From: Saprospiraceae bacterium
GTDB lineage: Bacteria > Bacteroidota > Bacteroidia > Chitinophagales > Saprospiraceae
Length of the DNA: 64,000 nucleotides
Direction of reading: 5' to 3'
Assembly: GCA_022841745.1 (NCBI GenBank)
Contig: JALHQW010000025.1
Location: 34,776-98,775 of the forward strand
Both the position numbers and the translations under genes were made by a program. Every line of letters begins with the position of its first letter. Positions within the stretch are counted from its first letter, which is position 1. Under the pieces are notes generated by a model that saw only the letters and a list, made by a program, of their open reading frames with translations, searched no databases and was not told where the DNA came from. This document shows positions 8,769 to 17,307 of this stretch, piece after piece.

Positions 8769-10100
8769 TCAGATGCCAACGTAATTACTGGGCGTAATTG
8801 CACTCAGTTCTGCCTTGATTTCATTGGAGACTTGGAGGTTTCCAATGAACTCAAGCATGTCCTGATGGGTCACTTGTGCCTTGCCACGTGTCAGATCCTT
8901 GAGGGCTTCGTAAGGCTTTGGATAGCCTTCCCTACGCAGGATGGTCTGAATGGCCTCGGCTACTACCATCCAGTTGTTTTCAAGGTCGTCTTGTAGTTTT
9001 GATTCGTTCAGCAGCAGTTTGCCAAGCCCTTTTTCGATGGATTGAAACGAGATAACTGTATGCCCAAAAGGTACACCGATATTGCGGAGTACGGTGCTGT
9101 CGGTCAAGTCTCGTTGGAGCCTTGAAATGGGCAATTTCTCGGCAAGGTGGCCGAATATAGCGTTGGCCAAGCCCAAATTTCCCTCTGCATTTTCAAAATC
9201 TATGGGGTTTACTTTGTGCGGCATGGCCGATGAGCCTATTTCCCCTTTCACTGTTTTTTGCTTGAAATAGTCCATCGAAATATAGGTCCAAATATCACGG
9301 CAAAGGTCTATCAAAATGGTATTGATGCGGCTCAGCGCATGAAAAACCGCAGCCAGGTTGTCGTAATGTTCAATTTGGGTGGTATGTTGCGAACGAACCA
9401 ACCCAAGATGTCGCTGGAGGAAATCATTGCCGAAGGCAACCCAATCAATGGAAGGGTAGGCCACATGGTGGGCGTTGAAATTACCTGTTGCACCACCGAA
9501 CTTTCCCCGCCAAGCTATTTTCGACAACTGGGCAAGCTGCTCATCCAATCGCTCCACGAACACCATGAATTCCTTTCCCAATCGGGTAGGGGAGGCTGGC
9601 TGCCCATGCGTACGGGCAAGCATAGGTACATTTGCCCATTGTTGCGAAGCATCGAAAAGCAGGTTGCGTACTTTTTGGATGTCAGGCAGGTAAACATGCT
9701 CAACGGCGTCCTTTGTAAGCATGGGCGTAGCCGTGTTGTTGATGTCCTGGGAGGTTAGCCCGAAGTGGATGAATTCCTTGAAATCGCCAAGTCCAATCTT
9801 GTCAAATTCTTCTTTAAGAAAATACTCGACCGCCTTAACATCGTGGTTGGTGGTCTTTTCGATGCTTTTGATGTATTGGGCTTGCTTAAGGCTGAAATTG
9901 GTAGCAATTGCCTCTACGTGTATGATTTGCTCTTCACTGATTTGACGCAATTGAGCCAATGGCAGCTCCCAAATTGCCTTGAAATACCTGATTTCAACGA
10001 TCACCCTGTATTTTATTAAAGCGAATTCAGAAAAATATTCGGAAAGTTCCTTTGTTTTACCCGCATAGCGGCCGTCAATCGGAGAAATAGCTGTTAGCAT
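8769..10100 (-). CDS. purB: Adenylosuccinate lyase
   Basis: 443 residues from the ATG at 10100 (MLTAISPIDGRYAGKTKEL, the standard beginning of the E. coli-type PurB). The fumarase/aspartase superfamily signature is GEIGSSAMPHKVNPIDFENAEG. HFGLTSQDINNTA and ARTHGQPASPTRLGKE carry substrate-binding and catalytic His residues. It splits SAICAR and adenylosuccinate with release of fumarate in purine synthesis. A TACCTTTG promoter element lies 20-28 bp before the start, so the leader is very short. Confidence 0.97.
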   Translation of the reverse strand: MLTAISPIDGRYAGKTKELSEYFSEFALIKYRVIVEIRYFKAIWELPLAQLRQISEEQIIHVEAIATNFSLKQAQYIKSIEKTTNHDVKAVEYFLKEEFDKIGLGDFKEFIHFGLTSQDINNTATPMLTKDAVEHVYLPDIQKVRNLLFDASQQWANVPMLARTHGQPASPTRLGKEFMVFVERLDEQLAQLSKIAWRGKFGGATGNFNAHHVAYPSIDWVAFGNDFLQRHLGLVRSQHTTQIEHYDNLAAVFHALSRINTILIDLCRDIWTYISMDYFKQKTVKGEIGSSAMPHKVNPIDFENAEGNLGLANAIFGHLAEKLPISRLQRDLTDSTVLRNIGVPFGHTVISFQSIEKGLGKLLLNESKLQDDLENNWMVVAEAIQTILRREGYPKPYEALKDLTRGKAQVTHQDMLEFIGNLQVSNEIKAELSAITPSNYVGI

Positions 10101-10120
10101 CGGCTCGTTTGTTTTGGCTG

Positions 10121-10128
10121 CAAAGGTA
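10121..10128 (-). promoter_or_regulatory. -7 element (TACCTTTG, minus strand) of purB
   Basis: CAAAGGTA on the plus strand reads TACCTTTG followed by GCAGCC on the minus strand, 20 bp ahead of the purB ATG. This places the purB start site downstream of the minus-strand terminator at 10171-10201. No clear -33 TTTG. Confidence 0.5.
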
Positions 10129-10170
10129 AGGAGGTGTGAAGGTATGCGGTACGGCACCTGGCGGCAAGAG

Positions 10171-10201
10171 GAATAAAAAAAGTGCCATCAACTGATGGCA
10201 C
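10171..10201 (-). terminator. Minus-strand terminator upstream of purB with no coding gene before it
   Basis: GTGCCATCA (10182-10190) and TGATGGCAC (10193-10201) form a tight hairpin. On the minus strand it is followed by TTTTTTTATTC. It would end a minus-strand transcript coming from the ggt side, where no minus-strand gene is credible. Confidence 0.75.
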
Positions 10202-10395
10202 GACAACATAACCATGAAAATAATTAACCAAACTTTCTTTTCGGTTGAGTTGGGAGGAAGTGTATCACCGGGAGGCTTTCTGGAGGGGGGATTCCGTTCA
10301 GCGCTTCCCGGTGATGAGTGTTTCAAAGTGCGAGGGAACAGCCAGTTTTCGGCATGGCCTCTGCATGAAAATCGCTTGGCAAAAAATACCAATTC
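10180..10395 (-). ncRNA. Candidate structured small RNA of about 200 nt
   Basis: Between purB and ggt the minus strand shows a possible -7 box (TATTTTTTG near 10380-10390), a perfect 10-bp stem ATCACCGGGA / TCCCGGTGAT (outer ends near 10315 and 10264) enclosing a further C-rich loop, and the strong terminator ending near 10171. No ORF in the interval looks real. Length and a single long interrupted hairpin would fit a 6S-like RNA, but I see no diagnostic 6S sequence, so only 'structured RNA' is supported. Confidence 0.4.
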
Positions 10396-10431
10396 AATTT
10401 CTATTTAATGTTTACCAACTACTGTACCAAA

Positions 10432-12144
10432 ATGAAACGGAGCATCTTTTTTTCGATATTTTCAATTGTTTTAATTTCAAACGCTTGCAAGTTCAGCCAA
10501 CCAAAGCCACCTTACGAGATTGTACAGAGCTGTGTCGAAGACTCTGCCATGGTCGTTGCGGAGCATCCTTTGGCAGCTATGGCTGGAAAGGAAATTTTGC
10601 TGGCTGGCGGAAATGCGGTGGATGCGGCCATAGCTTCTCAATTTGCCTTGGCCGTGGTTTATCCGAGGGCAGGTAACATTGGTGGCGGTGGTTTCATGGT
10701 GATTCGCCTTGCCGATGGTACTTCAGATGCATTGGACTACCGGGAAAAAGCCCCAGCCGCTGCCCATCGAGACATGTACTTGGATGGCGAGGGAAATGTT
10801 TTGGAATCCGTCAGTAAAGAGGGCCACCTCTCGGTGGGGGTGCCAGGTTCGGTAGCAGGTATGGAACTTGCTTTTCAGAAATACAGCAAATTGAAGGACT
10901 GGAAAAAATTATTGGAACCTGCCATCCGATACGCAAGGGATGGTTTTGCCATTACCCAAGCTGAGGCAGATCGCTTTAACGAGTACAAAGAGAAATTCCA
11001 GCAAATGAACCCCGATGCGAAGCCATTTGTGAAGGAGTCTGACTGGAAAATGAACGATGTATTGAAGCAGCCAGAACTTGCGCATACCCTTGAACTCATT
11101 GCTGAGAAAGGTGCAACAGGTTTTTATCAGGGTGAAACAGCAGACAAAATTGTGGCAGAAATGAAGCGGGGAGGCGGCCTAATAACCTTGGAAGACCTCA
11201 AAAACTACGAAGCAAAATGGCGTACACCCATCATCGGCAACTACAAGGATTACCGTATCATCACCATGCCTCCGCCTTCCAGCGGCGGAATTGTCCTCAT
11301 GCAGCTATTGACCATGTTGGAAAATTTCCCGCTGTCGGAATATGGTTTTCAATCGGCCAAGTCGGTTCATGCCATTGTGGAAGCGGAAAGAAGGGCCTAT
11401 GCTGACCGGGCAAAATACCTTGGCGATAGTGATTTTTACCCAGTGCCAGTTGATTCCTTGCTGCAACCCGATTATCTCTTTACTCGGATTCAAGATTTTG
11501 ATTCCACAAAAGCTACATCAAGTGGCACACTTGGCCCTCAAGTAAAAATAGGGGTTGAGACTTTTGAAACGACCCATACCTCTATAGTTGACCATGAAGG
11601 CAGTGCTGTATCGGTAACTACCACCCTCAACTTGAATTATGGTTCCAAGGTAATCGTGCAAGGCGCTGGTTTTTTCTTGAATGACGAAATGGATGATTTT
11701 AGCGCTAAGCCCGGTGTACCCAATTATTTTGGACTTGTAGGAGCTGAAGCGAATGCCATTCAACCTGGTAAACGAATGCTGAGCTCCATGACCCCAACCA
11801 TCGTAGAAAAGAACGGGAAACTCTTTATGGTGCTGGGTGCGCCAGGAGGTTCAACCATCATTACAGCGGTTTTGCAGACCCTGCTGGGCGTCACGGACTA
11901 TGGGATGTCACTCGATGAAGCTGTTTGGGCGCCACGTTTTCACCATCAATGGCTTCCAGATGTGATTACCTGTGAGCACGATGCCATAGATAGCACTGAG
12001 AGAAAACAACTGTGGTCGAAGGGGCATAAACTGGAAAACGTTGACAGGATGGCGCTAATCAAAGCTATTCAGGTGATGCCAGATGGGAAACTCCACGGAG
12101 TAGGAGACAATCGCAACCCTGATGACCATGCGGAAGGATTTTGA
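10432..12144 (+). CDS. ggt: Gamma-glutamyltransferase (gamma-glutamyltranspeptidase), lipoprotein form
   Basis: 570 residues from the ATG at 10432, chosen because it starts a lipoprotein signal (MKRSIFFSIFSIVLISNAC, Cys19). The family opening is HPLAAMAGKEILLAGGNAVDAAIA. The large subunit reaches ETTHTSIVDHEGSAVSVTT, where autocleavage occurs before the catalytic Thr of THTS. SSMTPTIV and GAPGGSTIITAVLQ belong to the small subunit. It hydrolyses glutathione and other gamma-glutamyl compounds in the periplasm or at the membrane surface. It is transcribed alone. Confidence 0.95.
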   Translation: MKRSIFFSIFSIVLISNACKFSQPKPPYEIVQSCVEDSAMVVAEHPLAAMAGKEILLAGGNAVDAAIASQFALAVVYPRAGNIGGGGFMVIRLADGTSDALDYREKAPAAAHRDMYLDGEGNVLESVSKEGHLSVGVPGSVAGMELAFQKYSKLKDWKKLLEPAIRYARDGFAITQAEADRFNEYKEKFQQMNPDAKPFVKESDWKMNDVLKQPELAHTLELIAEKGATGFYQGETADKIVAEMKRGGGLITLEDLKNYEAKWRTPIIGNYKDYRIITMPPPSSGGIVLMQLLTMLENFPLSEYGFQSAKSVHAIVEAERRAYADRAKYLGDSDFYPVPVDSLLQPDYLFTRIQDFDSTKATSSGTLGPQVKIGVETFETTHTSIVDHEGSAVSVTTTLNLNYGSKVIVQGAGFFLNDEMDDFSAKPGVPNYFGLVGAEANAIQPGKRMLSSMTPTIVEKNGKLFMVLGAPGGSTIITAVLQTLLGVTDYGMSLDEAVWAPRFHHQWLPDVITCEHDAIDSTERKQLWSKGHKLENVDRMALIKAIQVMPDGKLHGVGDNRNPDDHAEGF

Positions 12145-12527
12145 TCTAAGAAAAAAATAAAAAAAAGAGCGTGAAACTGGCAGGTCACTGCTTTGGGAGC
12201 AGCCGCCAAACGTAAATCGGCTTTAGGATGGCCTCGTCACTCCTTGATAGAGTAGTGCATCCATAGTACAAATGATTGACAATGAGAATGTTGTGGGAAA
12301 ATAATCTGTCGGTAGGAAAATGAAGACGGACAAAGGTAAAAACGGAAGTAATATCACCAAACAAAAACGGATCATCTTTGAAAAATTTTCAAGATGACCC
12401 ATTTTTTTGGAAGGAGGATGGAGCCTTTGCTTAACAAACCGCAAGTTTTCCCTCGCCCTGCCAAACTGTACCCTTGCGAGATAATTAATGCCTAGGCATC
12501 AATTTTTCGGGTTTAATCCAAAATTCA
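12145..12527. other. Gene-free interval with one inverted repeat
   Basis: About 380 bp with no credible gene. The only structure seen is CATCTT(T)GAAAA (12373-12384) / TTTTCAAGATG (12386-12396), followed by ATTTTTTT on the plus strand. This could be a weak terminator of the ggt transcript although it lies 230 bp past the ggt stop. Confidence 0.3.
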
Positions 12528-12535
12528 TACTTTTG
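12528..12535 (+). promoter_or_regulatory. -7 element (TACTTTTG) of the outer-membrane barrel gene
   Basis: TACTTTTG lies 41 bp before the ATG at 12576. A TTTTTCGG about 20 bp upstream may serve as a degenerate -33 box. Confidence 0.45.
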
Positions 12536-12575
12536 ACTTACCAACACTTAGACCAAAATCAAACCCTAAGGTAAT

Positions 12576-13265
12576 ATGAAAGGATTCACAGTTTTTTTCT
12601 CTCTATTACTCGCAACTTTGGCCCTAAAAGCACAATCTCCACTCGAATCAGGGGTCTTTCTTGGCTTAGTCGTCTATGAAGGCGACCTTTCTGAAAACGA
12701 TATTTTTGAAGTCAAGGAGATTAACCCTGCCATTGGCGGCTTGCTTCGTTACCATTTTAACGAGAAATGGAAAGTAAGAGGCCATGTCATTTTTGGGAAA
12801 ATCTCCGGAACAGATAAGAATGCCAAAGATCCGTGGCTTAACAACCGAGGATGGAGCTACGAATCCTATATCGTTGAATTCACGGCGGTGGCAGAGTACC
12901 ATCCATGGGGTAGGCCAAGGGAAGACAATGCAGGCTTGTTCAGGCGGCAGTGGTCACCTTATATAGGAGTGGGTGCAGGCTTTGCCAACTTCCATCCAAA
13001 TGTGAAGGTGGAAAACCCACAGGACATAGACTTGTTCCCAGAGGCGCAACGGACAACAACATCATTGAGCATACCATTCGTTGGGGGCCTTCGTTATGAT
13101 TTTCATGAAATGTTCATTGCAACTTTCGAAGCTGGCTGGCGAGTCACTTTCAACGACTACCTCGATGGAGTAAGCTACAATGGGAATCCCAAAAAAAATG
13201 ACCCTTTCATTTTCACCGGACTTTCAATGACCTACTTTTTTGGCTATAATGCGATGTACTTTTGA
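12576..13265 (+). CDS. DUF6089-type outer-membrane beta-barrel protein
   Basis: 229 residues with a signal peptide cleaved after LKAQ (about residue 19). The mature protein alternates short amphipathic strands and turns: GVFLGLVVYEGDLSEN, KWKVRGHVIFGKISG, VEFTAVAEYHPWG, WSPYIGVGAGFANFHP, SIPFVGGLRYDF and FIFTGLSMTYFFG. These fit an 8-strand barrel with a C-terminal aromatic. The DxxGD(L) segment near residue 35 and the YIGVGAGFANFHP strand are typical of the Bacteroidota DUF6089 family. Function unknown; probably structural or a pore. Confidence 0.8.
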   Translation: MKGFTVFFSLLLATLALKAQSPLESGVFLGLVVYEGDLSENDIFEVKEINPAIGGLLRYHFNEKWKVRGHVIFGKISGTDKNAKDPWLNNRGWSYESYIVEFTAVAEYHPWGRPREDNAGLFRRQWSPYIGVGAGFANFHPNVKVENPQDIDLFPEAQRTTTSLSIPFVGGLRYDFHEMFIATFEAGWRVTFNDYLDGVSYNGNPKKNDPFIFTGLSMTYFFGYNAMYF

Positions 13266-13272
13266 TGTTATT

Positions 13273-14412
13273 TCATTTCAAAAGGTCCCTTGCAATTACG
13301 ACCTTCTGTATCTCACTAGTACCTTCACCAATGGTACAAAGTTTGGCATCTCGATAAAATTTTTCCACAGGAAAATCCTTAGTATACCCATACCCACCAA
13401 AAACTTGGACTGCCTCATTGGCAACCTGTACCGAAATTTCGGAGGCATAGTATTTGGCCATTGCTGCTTGTTTGGTGCATTTCTGACCATTTTCTTTTAA
13501 ATGGGCAGCTTGCCTTGTGAGGAGTTCAGCGGCTTCAATCTTTGTGGCCATATCCGCTAATTTGAAGCTTATCCCTTGGAAATCGGATATTGGTTTTCCG
13601 AATTGTTCCCGCTCCTTGGCATATTTTACCGATGCTTCATAAGCGCCTTTAGCTATGGCGATGGACAGTGCGGCGATGGAAATCCTCCCTCCATCCAAAA
13701 TTTTGAGGGACTGGATGAAGCCGTCGCCTACTTTTCCAAGAACTTGGCTTTTGTGGATTCGGCAATTGTCGAATACCATTTCGGCTGTTTCGCTGGCCCG
13801 CATTCCGAGTTTGTTCTCTTTTTTGCCACCAGTAAAACCTGGAGTACCCCGTTCAACCACGAAGGCTGTCATGCCGTGGCTGTCCAAAAGCTCCCCAGTC
13901 CTGGCGATAACAACCGCCACATGGCCAGATTTGCCATGGGTGATGAAGTTTTTGGTCCCGTTTAAGACAAAATAGTCGCCATCCTGGGTGGCAACGCATT
14001 TCATTCTTCCTGCATCGCTCCCGGTATTGGGTTCTGTAAGTCCCCATGCACCAATCCATTTGCCGGAGGCAAGCAGAGGAAGGTATTTCTGCTTTTGCTC
14101 CTCATTCCCAAAAGAAAGAATATGATTCGTGCAAAGTGAATTGTGGGCGGCGACAGAAAGCCCAATTGAGCCGCATACTTTGCCAATTTCTGATAGCACG
14201 GTAATGTATTCTTGGTAGCCAAGTCCCGTTCCGCCATACTGTTCTGGAACCAAAATTCCCAAGAAGCCATATTCCCCCATCCTATGGAACATGTCCATCG
14301 GGAAATATTGGGTTTCGTCCCATTCCATTACATAAGGACGGATATGAGTTTCTGTGAAATCCCTTGCACTCTGCTCAATCAACGCTAAGTTTTCTTGCTT
14401 TTCCTTTGTCAT
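13273..14412 (-). CDS. Acyl-CoA dehydrogenase (short-chain type)
   Basis: 379 residues, the standard length. WGLTEPNTGSDAG is the first acyl-CoA dehydrogenase signature and the FAD-binding region, and VFGGYGYTKDFPVEKFYRDAK the second. The catalytic base Glu is in CTIGEGTSEIQ near the C terminus. It catalyses FAD-dependent alpha,beta-dehydrogenation in fatty-acid or branched-chain acyl-CoA breakdown; butyryl-CoA or short branched substrates are the usual ones for this subgroup. It converges with the barrel gene, with only 7 bp between the stops. Confidence 0.95.
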   Translation of the reverse strand: MTKEKQENLALIEQSARDFTETHIRPYVMEWDETQYFPMDMFHRMGEYGFLGILVPEQYGGTGLGYQEYITVLSEIGKVCGSIGLSVAAHNSLCTNHILSFGNEEQKQKYLPLLASGKWIGAWGLTEPNTGSDAGRMKCVATQDGDYFVLNGTKNFITHGKSGHVAVVIARTGELLDSHGMTAFVVERGTPGFTGGKKENKLGMRASETAEMVFDNCRIHKSQVLGKVGDGFIQSLKILDGGRISIAALSIAIAKGAYEASVKYAKEREQFGKPISDFQGISFKLADMATKIEAAELLTRQAAHLKENGQKCTKQAAMAKYYASEISVQVANEAVQVFGGYGYTKDFPVEKFYRDAKLCTIGEGTSEIQKVVIARDLLK

Positions 14413-14587
14413 GCTATGGCTTTATTTGAATTAGTACCTACTGAACAAGTGGTGTGTTTTTTGGAAAAAATCGCTCCTCAAATATGCCGCATACCCTCCT
14501 TAATAGGTATTAAAATTAGGACATAATTGACTTGAAAGCGATCAAATCCTATTAACGGACAATACCTGTTTTGGTTTTCAAGTGCAA

Positions 14588-15694
14588 TCAGTTTTGAGAG
14601 AACCCAAATGCCTGTTGCATTTTGGTATGGATTTCAGTGTTTTCATAGATCCCACGGAACAATTCTGCCTTTGGGCCATAAGCGAAAACCGGCACCATGA
14701 CACCAGTGTGGCCGTTTGTTGTGAATTTTGGGGCTAATAGATTTGAAGTACCCCTGTTAAGCCCCAATCCACCTGTTTCGTGGTCAGCAGTTACAATAAC
14801 CAATGTATTTCCATCCTTGCGGGCAAATTCAAGCAGTTTTTGCAGGGTCAAATCTAATTCTTCCATTTCTTCATAAAGCGCTTCGGTCTTGTTGGAATGG
14901 CCAGCCCAATCAATTTGCGACCCCTCAACCATCAAAAAAAATCCATTTGGGCTTCTGTGCTTGAGGAAATTGGCAGCCAATGTAGCTGCTTGAGGTAAAT
15001 AATCTCGCCCGGCAATAGCAGATAGTGGTTCTTTGTCAGCGGTGAAATACCCAAATCGCTTCAGGGTATCTGGTTTAATTGTAGCTAAGTCATTGTTGAA
15101 ATAGTCAAAAATCTCAAACCCCTTTCCTTTGAGTTCTTGTGTAAGGTTTCTTTCGTCCTTTTCCCTTCTTTCAAAATGCTGTTTGCCACCACCAATAAAT
15201 AGGTCAATACCTGAATCCAAAAGTTCTAGCGTTATGTCTTCGTAAAGGTTCCTAGCAGGCTGGTGGGCGAAAAAGGATGCTGGTGTTGCATGTTGAATAG
15301 ATGATGTGACCACCAAACCTGTTGCCAAGCCAAAGCGTTCAGCCTCTTCGAGAATGCTCTCACATTTGTTCCCTTTTGGATCAACCCCTATGAAGTTGTT
15401 CTTCGTTTTGCAACCACAAGCGATGGCCGTGCCAGCTGCTGCAGAGTCGGTTATAAGGTTATTGGCAGCGTAGGTTTTTTGGAATCCAATAATTGGAAAA
15501 GCTTCGAGGCTGTATTTTCGACCTACATTATAGAAGGCTGCGGAAATTTGGGATAGCCCCATTCCGTCCCCTATGACAAGGATGATATTTTTTGGGGAGC
15601 CAATTCCCGGATCAGCGCACATAACTTGCTTGGCCTCAATATGATTGAAGCCTTTGAATAGAAGATAAATGGGAATTAGATAAAGTATTTTCAC
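14588..15694 (-). CDS. Alkaline phosphatase (PhoA family)
   Basis: 368 residues with an N-terminal signal segment (MKILYLIPIYLLFKGF...EA). Metal-binding Asp is in LVIGDGMGLSQ and the nucleophile Ser in LITDSAAAGTAIACG. VEGSQIDWAGHSN, VIVTADHETGGLGL and TNGHTGVMVPVFAYG supply the remaining zinc and magnesium ligands. It is a periplasmic phosphomonoesterase for phosphate scavenging. It is somewhat shorter than E. coli PhoA, as is usual for Bacteroidota versions. I found no recognisable Pho box. Confidence 0.94.
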   Translation of the reverse strand: MKILYLIPIYLLFKGFNHIEAKQVMCADPGIGSPKNIILVIGDGMGLSQISAAFYNVGRKYSLEAFPIIGFQKTYAANNLITDSAAAGTAIACGCKTKNNFIGVDPKGNKCESILEEAERFGLATGLVVTSSIQHATPASFFAHQPARNLYEDITLELLDSGIDLFIGGGKQHFERREKDERNLTQELKGKGFEIFDYFNNDLATIKPDTLKRFGYFTADKEPLSAIAGRDYLPQAATLAANFLKHRSPNGFFLMVEGSQIDWAGHSNKTEALYEEMEELDLTLQKLLEFARKDGNTLVIVTADHETGGLGLNRGTSNLLAPKFTTNGHTGVMVPVFAYGPKAELFRGIYENTEIHTKMQQAFGFSQN

Positions 15695-16040
15695 CTTCCT
15701 AGCTTGGGCAATAGTCTGTAAAATGGTTTTTGCTATTTCACTTTGATAAAGTTGTTTCTATTGTAGTGAAATTCTTTGGTCAGTTGGAAATAAAAAATTT
15801 TCATGAAAATAGGACATTTGCCGTTTCTGGCGAATGACCAACTATTTGGGTTGGCAAAGGTAGGGCTTGCAACGAATATTTTTTCTTGCATGTTCATTGA
15901 GTTTTTTTTTGGTGCTTGAAAACAAAAGTAAAATTGTAATTTACTGAACATCAATACGTTGAAAATATGAAAAATTGACTTTTTCGCAACGGGGGCTTTT
16001 TTCAACAATTGTACCTACATATTTTTAAAAAAAAATGAAA
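15695..16040. other. AT-rich divergent intergenic region, no gene seen
   Basis: This separates the phosphatase (minus) and the heptose kinase leader (plus). A 91-codon minus-strand frame at 15733-16008 has poor composition, starts inside a low-complexity tract and resembles no protein, so I do not annotate it. Confidence 0.5.
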
Positions 16041-16044
16041 AATG

Positions 16045-16077
16045 TTTGGAGCATTTGCAAAAAACTTCTTTTCTTTG
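16045..16077 (+). promoter_or_regulatory. Promoter of the heptose kinase leader
   Basis: TTTG (16045-16048) followed after 21 bp by TTTCTTTG (16070-16077), one mismatch from TAnnTTTG. The predicted start site is near 16085, giving a leader of about 160 nt. Confidence 0.4.
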
Positions 16078-16084
16078 CATCGTT

Positions 16085-16237
16085 GATTTAATCAAACAAA
16101 ATTGCTGTAAGGCAATCCAAAAATTGACAGTAACGATTTACTAAAGATATACGAAGCAATCCTTTGCTTTAAAGATTTGGTTTTTTGGGGTTAAATAAGC
16201 TGGCTTCCTTCACTGGAAGTCGGCTTTTTTGTTTTTT
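16085..16237 (+). ncRNA. Structured leader or small RNA ending in a terminator before the heptose kinase gene
   Basis: After the promoter-like motif come a hairpin ATTGC/GCAAT (about 16101-16116), a hairpin AAGCAA-TCCT-TTGCTT (about 16153-16170) and then a full intrinsic terminator, all before the first codon at 16249. Either this is a free-standing 150-nt RNA or an attenuator controlling the downstream gene. I do not recognise a known riboswitch class. Confidence 0.4.
16198..16237 (+). terminator. Intrinsic terminator directly upstream of the heptose kinase gene
   Basis: 11-bp stem AGCTGGCTTCC (16198-16208) / GGAAGTCGGCT (16215-16225), including G-U pairs, followed by TTTTTTGTTTTTT. It ends 11 bp before the ATG, so it must be read through or bypassed for expression. 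Confidence 0.8.
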
Positions 16238-16248
16238 AAAACTTGCCA

Positions 16249-17253
16249 ATGACTTCTTTCCCTGGATCAATCGTTGAAGTATTCCAATCGTTTTCCCATC
16301 AAACCATTCTGGTCATCGGGGATTTGATGCTAGATCGCTATATTGTTGGAAAGGTTAACCGTATTTCGCCAGAGGCACCTGTACCCGTTTTGGAGTATGA
16401 GAAAGAGACTTGTAGCCTAGGTGGAGCAGGTAACGTTGCGCTTAATCTCAAGTCACTTGGGGCCAATGTTGTCACCTTGGGGGTGGTCGGCCAAGACGAT
16501 GCAGGTAGCTTGCTGATGGACAGGCTAACGCAGGAAGGTCTCTCATCAGAGGGAATAATGAAAATCAAAGACCGAATGACCACAGAAAAGATCAGAATCA
16601 TGGCTGGAGGTCAGCAACTTCTAAGGTTGGACAAAGAAGTGACGAGTCAACTAGGCAGGCAAGACCAAGCTCAAATAGTATGCAAAGCAATTGATTATTT
16701 GCAAAAAGGTAGCATTACTGGCCTCGTTTTTCAGGATTACAATAAAGGTGTGCTAAATGAGAAAGTCATCTCCGAGATTCTTGCTGAAACCCAGCGTTTG
16801 GGTATCCCGGTAGCCATTGACCCTAAGCACCGTTTTTTTTGGGCCTATAAAGGGGTTGATATTTTTAAACCGAACCTAAAAGAGGTTGTCCAAATACTTG
16901 GGTATGATGTGCCTCCCAACCTAGATGCACTTAGTAAAGCCTCCAAAATCATCAGGGAGCGGCTCAACTGTAAGACAGTCTTGATTACCCTTTCGGAACG
17001 TGGGATTTTCTATGATGACGGCTTGTCGCAGGAAATCTTAACCACGAAAACCAGGGTGCTGGCAGACCCCTGTGGGGCAGGTGATACAGTAATCAGCATG
17101 GCAACCTTGGCACTGACGGCTCGTCTTCCTATTCGAATGATAGCCCAGTTGGCCAATTTAGCCGGTGGACAGGTAATTGAGAACAGCGGCGTTGTGGCCG
17201 TGAACCGTGAACAACTATTGCAAGAAGCACTGCAACATAAAATCCTTGGTTGA
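16249..17253 (+). CDS. hldE1: D-glycero-beta-D-manno-heptose-7-phosphate kinase (PfkB family)
   Basis: 334 residues from the ATG at 16249; an in-frame TTG at 16243 is the alternative. It corresponds to the kinase half of bifunctional HldE. VIGDLMLDRYIVGKVNRISPEAPVPVLE and LGGAGNVALNLKSLGA are the heptose-kinase N-terminal motifs, DPKHRFFWAYKGVDIFKPNLKE the middle, and DPCGAGDTVISMATLAL the PfkB GAGD motif with catalytic Asp. It phosphorylates heptose-7-phosphate at C1 for ADP-heptose synthesis. The nucleotidyltransferase half is absent and must be encoded separately. A terminator-ended leader suggests attenuation. Confidence 0.9.
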   Translation: MTSFPGSIVEVFQSFSHQTILVIGDLMLDRYIVGKVNRISPEAPVPVLEYEKETCSLGGAGNVALNLKSLGANVVTLGVVGQDDAGSLLMDRLTQEGLSSEGIMKIKDRMTTEKIRIMAGGQQLLRLDKEVTSQLGRQDQAQIVCKAIDYLQKGSITGLVFQDYNKGVLNEKVISEILAETQRLGIPVAIDPKHRFFWAYKGVDIFKPNLKEVVQILGYDVPPNLDALSKASKIIRERLNCKTVLITLSERGIFYDDGLSQEILTTKTRVLADPCGAGDTVISMATLALTARLPIRMIAQLANLAGGQVIENSGVVAVNREQLLQEALQHKILG

Positions 17254-17254
17254 T

Positions 17255-17285
17255 TTTGTCCATTCGAAGGGAGGCCATAACTTTG
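17255..17285 (+). promoter_or_regulatory. Promoter of the SAM riboswitch / homoserine dehydrogenase unit
   Basis: TTTG (17255-17258), 19-bp gap, TAACTTTG (17278-17285): an excellent match to the Bacteroidota -33/-7 consensus. It lies 25 bp before the riboswitch P1 helix. Confidence 0.7.
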
Positions 17286-17307
17286 CCACCAGTTCATTGA
17301 ACCGCAA

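Noticed and set aside
10180..10395. Signal recognition particle RNA, RNase P RNA or tmRNA
   Set aside because: None of the hallmark sequences is present: no GGAA-loop SRP core, no GAGGAAAGUCC of RNase P, no tRNA-like ends of tmRNA. Left as an unclassified candidate.
10214..10676. Plus-strand ORFs of 64 and 143 codons before ggt
   Set aside because: They run through the candidate RNA hairpin and out of frame into ggt; composition is not protein-like.
12223..12444. 73-codon minus-strand ORF with a hydrophobic stretch
   Set aside because: One possible membrane span, but no promoter, no operon partner and overlap with an inverted repeat; not enough to annotate.
15733..16008. 91-codon minus-strand ORF upstream of the phosphatase
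   Set aside because: Biased toward Phe/Lys/Asn as expected from AT-rich non-coding DNA; no start context or family resemblance.
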